Assembly (NCBI GenBank): GCA_026785985.1
Contig: JAJAYX010000088.1
Location: 1 to 8,093, forward strand
Length of the DNA stretch: 8,093 nt
DNA from: Rudanella sp.
GTDB taxonomy: Bacteria > Bacteroidota > Bacteroidia > Cytophagales > Spirosomataceae
Reading direction: 5' to 3'
Each line of letters begins with the position of its first letter. Position 1 is the stretch's first letter. Shown piece by piece: positions 5,695 to 8,093 of this stretch. The position numbers and the translations under genes are program-made. Below the pieces are notes generated by a model. It saw only the letters and a program-made list of their open reading frames with translations, ran no database searches and was not told the DNA's origin.

Positions 5695-8093
5695 ATGAAA
5701 GCAGAACACATCAAAACCCTTGGTTTCACGAACTGGTGCGTGGAGAACCGAACGGCCATTTACATCTTCACGTTCATTATTACCCTCGGCGGTTTGTTGG
5801 TTTATAACAACCTGCCCAAAGAGCAGTTCCCGGAGATCAAAGTGCCAACAATCATCGTGCAAACGGTGTATTTTGGAACGGCCCCCGCCGATATTGAGAA
5901 CACGATCAACAAACCCATCGAGAAACAGATTAAATCTATTTCGGGGGTTAAACGGGTCAAATCAAATGCATTGCAGGATTTTTCGTTAATCACCGTTGAG
6001 TTCAATCCCGATGTGCCAACGGCAGAAGCCCTGCAAAAAGTGCGCGATGCCATTGATAAAGCAAAGCGGGATTTACCGCAAAAAGTGGATGATGGCCCAA
6101 CAGCGCAGGATGTGAACTTCTCGGAGTTTCCGATCATGAATATCAACCTGGCGGGTAACTTCTCGTTGAACCAGCTGAAAACATACGCCGAGGATATGCA
6201 GGATGCTATCGAAGCAATGCCCGAAATCAGCCGGGTGGATATTCTGGGTGCCCTGAAGCGCGAAATTCAGATCAACGTTGATCTGCCCCGGATGCAGTCG
6301 TCGGGTTTGGCGTTTTTCGATATTCAGCAGACCGTGCAGGGCGAAAACGTGAACGTATCGGGGGGCGACCTCAACATCGACGGGGTGCGGAGAACCCTGC
6401 GTGTGAAAGGTGAATTCTCAGATGTGGCGGCACTCCAAAACCTGCGAATCCGCACCGCAACGGGAGCTACTATCCGCCTGGGCGATGTGGCTGATGTGCG
6501 CGATGCCTTTGAAGATCAGCAGGATTTCGCCCGCTTAAGTGGCAAATCGGTCGTTACCCTGAACGTGATTAAGCGATCGGGTGCTAACCTGATTGCAGCC
6601 GCCGACCGAATCGAACAAACCATTGATGAATACAAAGAAGATAGGTTCCCACAGGGCTTAACTGTTACCGTTACTGCCGACCAATCGGAGCGGACACGGG
6701 CTGAACTCAACGACCTGATTAACACGGTGGTACTTGGTTTTATCTTCGTGGTGTTGGTGCTGATGTTCTTTATGGGTATCCGCGATGCCATTTTCGTGGG
6801 CCTTTCGGTGCCGCTATCAGCCCTGTTGGCCTTCGTGTTGATGCCCATTGTTGGCCCGGCTGTTGGGGCTGAGTTCACGCTGAACACAATGGTATTGTTT
6901 GCCTTTTTGCTGGGTTTGGGCCTGGTAGTCGATGATGCCATTGTGGTGATCGAAAACACCCACCGACTGTTTAATCAGCACAAAGAGTGGGACATTAAAC
7001 AGGCCGTGAAAGTGGCAGCGGGCGAGGTGTTTGCGCCGGTATTGTCGGGTACGCTCACGACCATTGCACCGTTCTTTCCGTTGTTGTTCTGGCCGGGTAT
7101 TGTGGGTGAGTTTATGAAGTTTTTGCCCCTCACGCTCATCCTGACGCTGTTTGCCTCGCTGTTTGTTGCCTACGTAATGAACCCTGTTTTTGCCGTGACG
7201 TTTATGAAACGTCATGACGAAGAACACGGCGACGGCTCCGACACGAGTTTCGACACCATCAAACGTCCGTTGCTCATCATGACGGTTCTGGCCGGAGTTG
7301 GCTACGTGATCGACCGGGGCATTGGCAACCTGTTTGTGTTGTTCATCGCGCTGTATGTATTCAATCATTACATCCTGACTCCCCGGATTATTGTGCCGTT
7401 TCAGGATAAATGGTTGCCCAAACTCATGCGGGGCTACCGGAAACTAATCTCGTGGATTTTGACTGGATGGCGGCCTGTAATGGCTATTGCCAGCATGTTT
7501 GTGTTGCTCATTGGCACCTTCGTGCTGCTGGGCATTGCCCAACCCAAAGTTATTTTCTTCCCCAGTGGCGACCCCGATTACGTGTATGTGTATAACGTGA
7601 TGCCCGTGGGTACCGATGCCAACGTAACTGACTCCGTAACGCGGGTGATTGAAGAGCGGGTGTTTAAGGTGCTGAAAGACGAGAAAGCCGAAAGTATGGT
7701 GAACTCAGTGATTGCCAACGTGGGCAAAAACGCGGGCGATCCCTTCAACCCCGACCGGAATGCAACGCCCCAGAAATCGAAAGTGACGGTGGCCTTTGTG
7801 AAAGGTCAAGACCGGGGCGGCCGTTCGTCAGTTGAAATTCTGGAAAAGATTCGGACGGCTGTTCAGGGGATTCCCGGCTCCGAAATTTCGGTGGAGCGCG
7901 AAGCAATGGGGCCGCCAACGGGTAAGCCCATCTCTATTGAAATTGCCGGGGAAGAATTCGCCCAACTGACTAAATTAGAGAAAGACATCCGCCAGCGAAT
8001 TCAACAGGCAGGGATCGAAGGGATCGACCAGTTGAAGTCGGATTTGATTACCAACAAGCCCGAGATTACGATCAATATCAACAAGGAAAAAGC
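5695..8093 (+). CDS. AcrB-like RND efflux transporter permease, N-terminal part (cut by right edge)
   Basis: ATG at 5695 follows the adaptor stop by 2 nt, and 799 codons lie in the window. Full RND pumps exceed 1,000 residues, so about a quarter to a third is missing. TM1 is at about 21-38, followed by the first periplasmic (porter/docking) region with EQFPEIKVPTIIVQTVYFGTAPADIE, the family's opening motif. TM2-TM6 span about 344-495. TM4 holds LGLVVDDAIVVIEN with Asp413-Asp414, the pair that matches the proton-relay aspartates of AcrB, so this looks like a proton-driven multidrug-type (HAE) pump and not a heavy-metal type. The partner Lys in TM10 is outside the window. Between TM6 and TM7 (about 595-613) an extra hydrophobic hairpin lies at about 523-562. 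The second periplasmic region begins near 614. It works as a trimer in the inner membrane with the adaptor and TolC-like channel. The substrate is unknown. Confidence 0.95.
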   Translation, partial: MKAEHIKTLGFTNWCVENRTAIYIFTFIITLGGLLVYNNLPKEQFPEIKVPTIIVQTVYFGTAPADIENTINKPIEKQIKSISGVKRVKSNALQDFSLITVEFNPDVPTAEALQKVRDAIDKAKRDLPQKVDDGPTAQDVNFSEFPIMNINLAGNFSLNQLKTYAEDMQDAIEAMPEISRVDILGALKREIQINVDLPRMQSSGLAFFDIQQTVQGENVNVSGGDLNIDGVRRTLRVKGEFSDVAALQNLRIRTATGATIRLGDVADVRDAFEDQQDFARLSGKSVVTLNVIKRSGANLIAAADRIEQTIDEYKEDRFPQGLTVTVTADQSERTRAELNDLINTVVLGFIFVVLVLMFFMGIRDAIFVGLSVPLSALLAFVLMPIVGPAVGAEFTLNTMVLFAFLLGLGLVVDDAIVVIENTHRLFNQHKEWDIKQAVKVAAGEVFAPVLSGTLTTIAPFFPLLFWPGIVGEFMKFLPLTLILTLFASLFVAYVMNPVFAVTFMKRHDEEHGDGSDTSFDTIKRPLLIMTVLAGVGYVIDRGIGNLFVLFIALYVFNHYILTPRIIVPFQDKWLPKLMRGYRKLISWILTGWRPVMAIASMFVLLIGTFVLLGIAQPKVIFFPSGDPDYVYVYNVMPVGTDANVTDSVTRVIEERVFKVLKDEKAESMVNSVIANVGKNAGDPFNPDRNATPQKSKVTVAFVKGQDRGGRSSVEILEKIRTAVQGIPGSEISVEREAMGPPTGKPISIEIAGEEFAQLTKLEKDIRQRIQQAGIEGIDQLKSDLITNKPEITININKEK

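Noticed and set aside
6516..7368. Two overlapping minus-strand frames opposite the RND gene
   Set aside because: They are antisense to a continuous RND coding frame. Their products are low-complexity (Ser/Thr/Lys or Gln/Arg/His rich) and they have no promoter or recognisable motif.

Overview
The window comes from a Bacteroidota genome, most likely a Cytophagales member of the Spirosoma type. This is inferred from protein style (Bacteroidota-type TolC, adaptor and RND proteins, and a LolA-like secreted protein), from perfect TAnnTTTG -7 promoter boxes, from the lack of clear Shine-Dalgarno sequences, and from roughly 50% G+C. The genus assignment is a judgement from memory, not a search result.

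Left part (1-2070), all on the minus strand. It starts with the first 36 codons of an exported protein that runs off the left edge (1-109). Next is a large inverted repeat built from four copies of a 20-bp unit (131-278). A secreted LolA-like protein follows (285-1037), then a second, smaller inverted repeat (1140-1219). The last gene is an exported P1/S58-family (DmpA-like) peptidase (1222-2070). This peptidase is clearly recognisable at both ends but lacks about 100-120 internal residues that normally carry the autoprocessing site and the nucleophilic serine. It is probably a catalytically dead remnant or an in-frame deletion allele.

Middle (2071-2459). This divergent intergenic region has two perfect plus-strand -7 boxes, two overlapping short ORFs (46 and 16 codons, ATGA overlap) and a palindromic operator candidate just before the regulator gene.

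Right part (2460-8093), plus strand. It holds a compact tripartite efflux operon: TetR/AcrR-family repressor, TolC-like outer-membrane channel (overlapping the repressor gene by 17 nt), lipoprotein periplasmic adaptor, and an AcrB-like RND inner-membrane pump cut by the right edge. The expected logic is that the repressor senses a toxic compound and releases the promoter. The pump (proton driven, Asp pair in TM4), adaptor and channel then expel substrates across both membranes. The substrate cannot be told from sequence.

The efflux operon is ordinary for the phylum. The most notable points are the peptidase without its active-site segment, the long four-unit inverted repeat, the small ORFs upstream of tetR and between tolC and the adaptor gene, and an extra hydrophobic hairpin in the RND pump. 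I found no convincing new multi-gene system.
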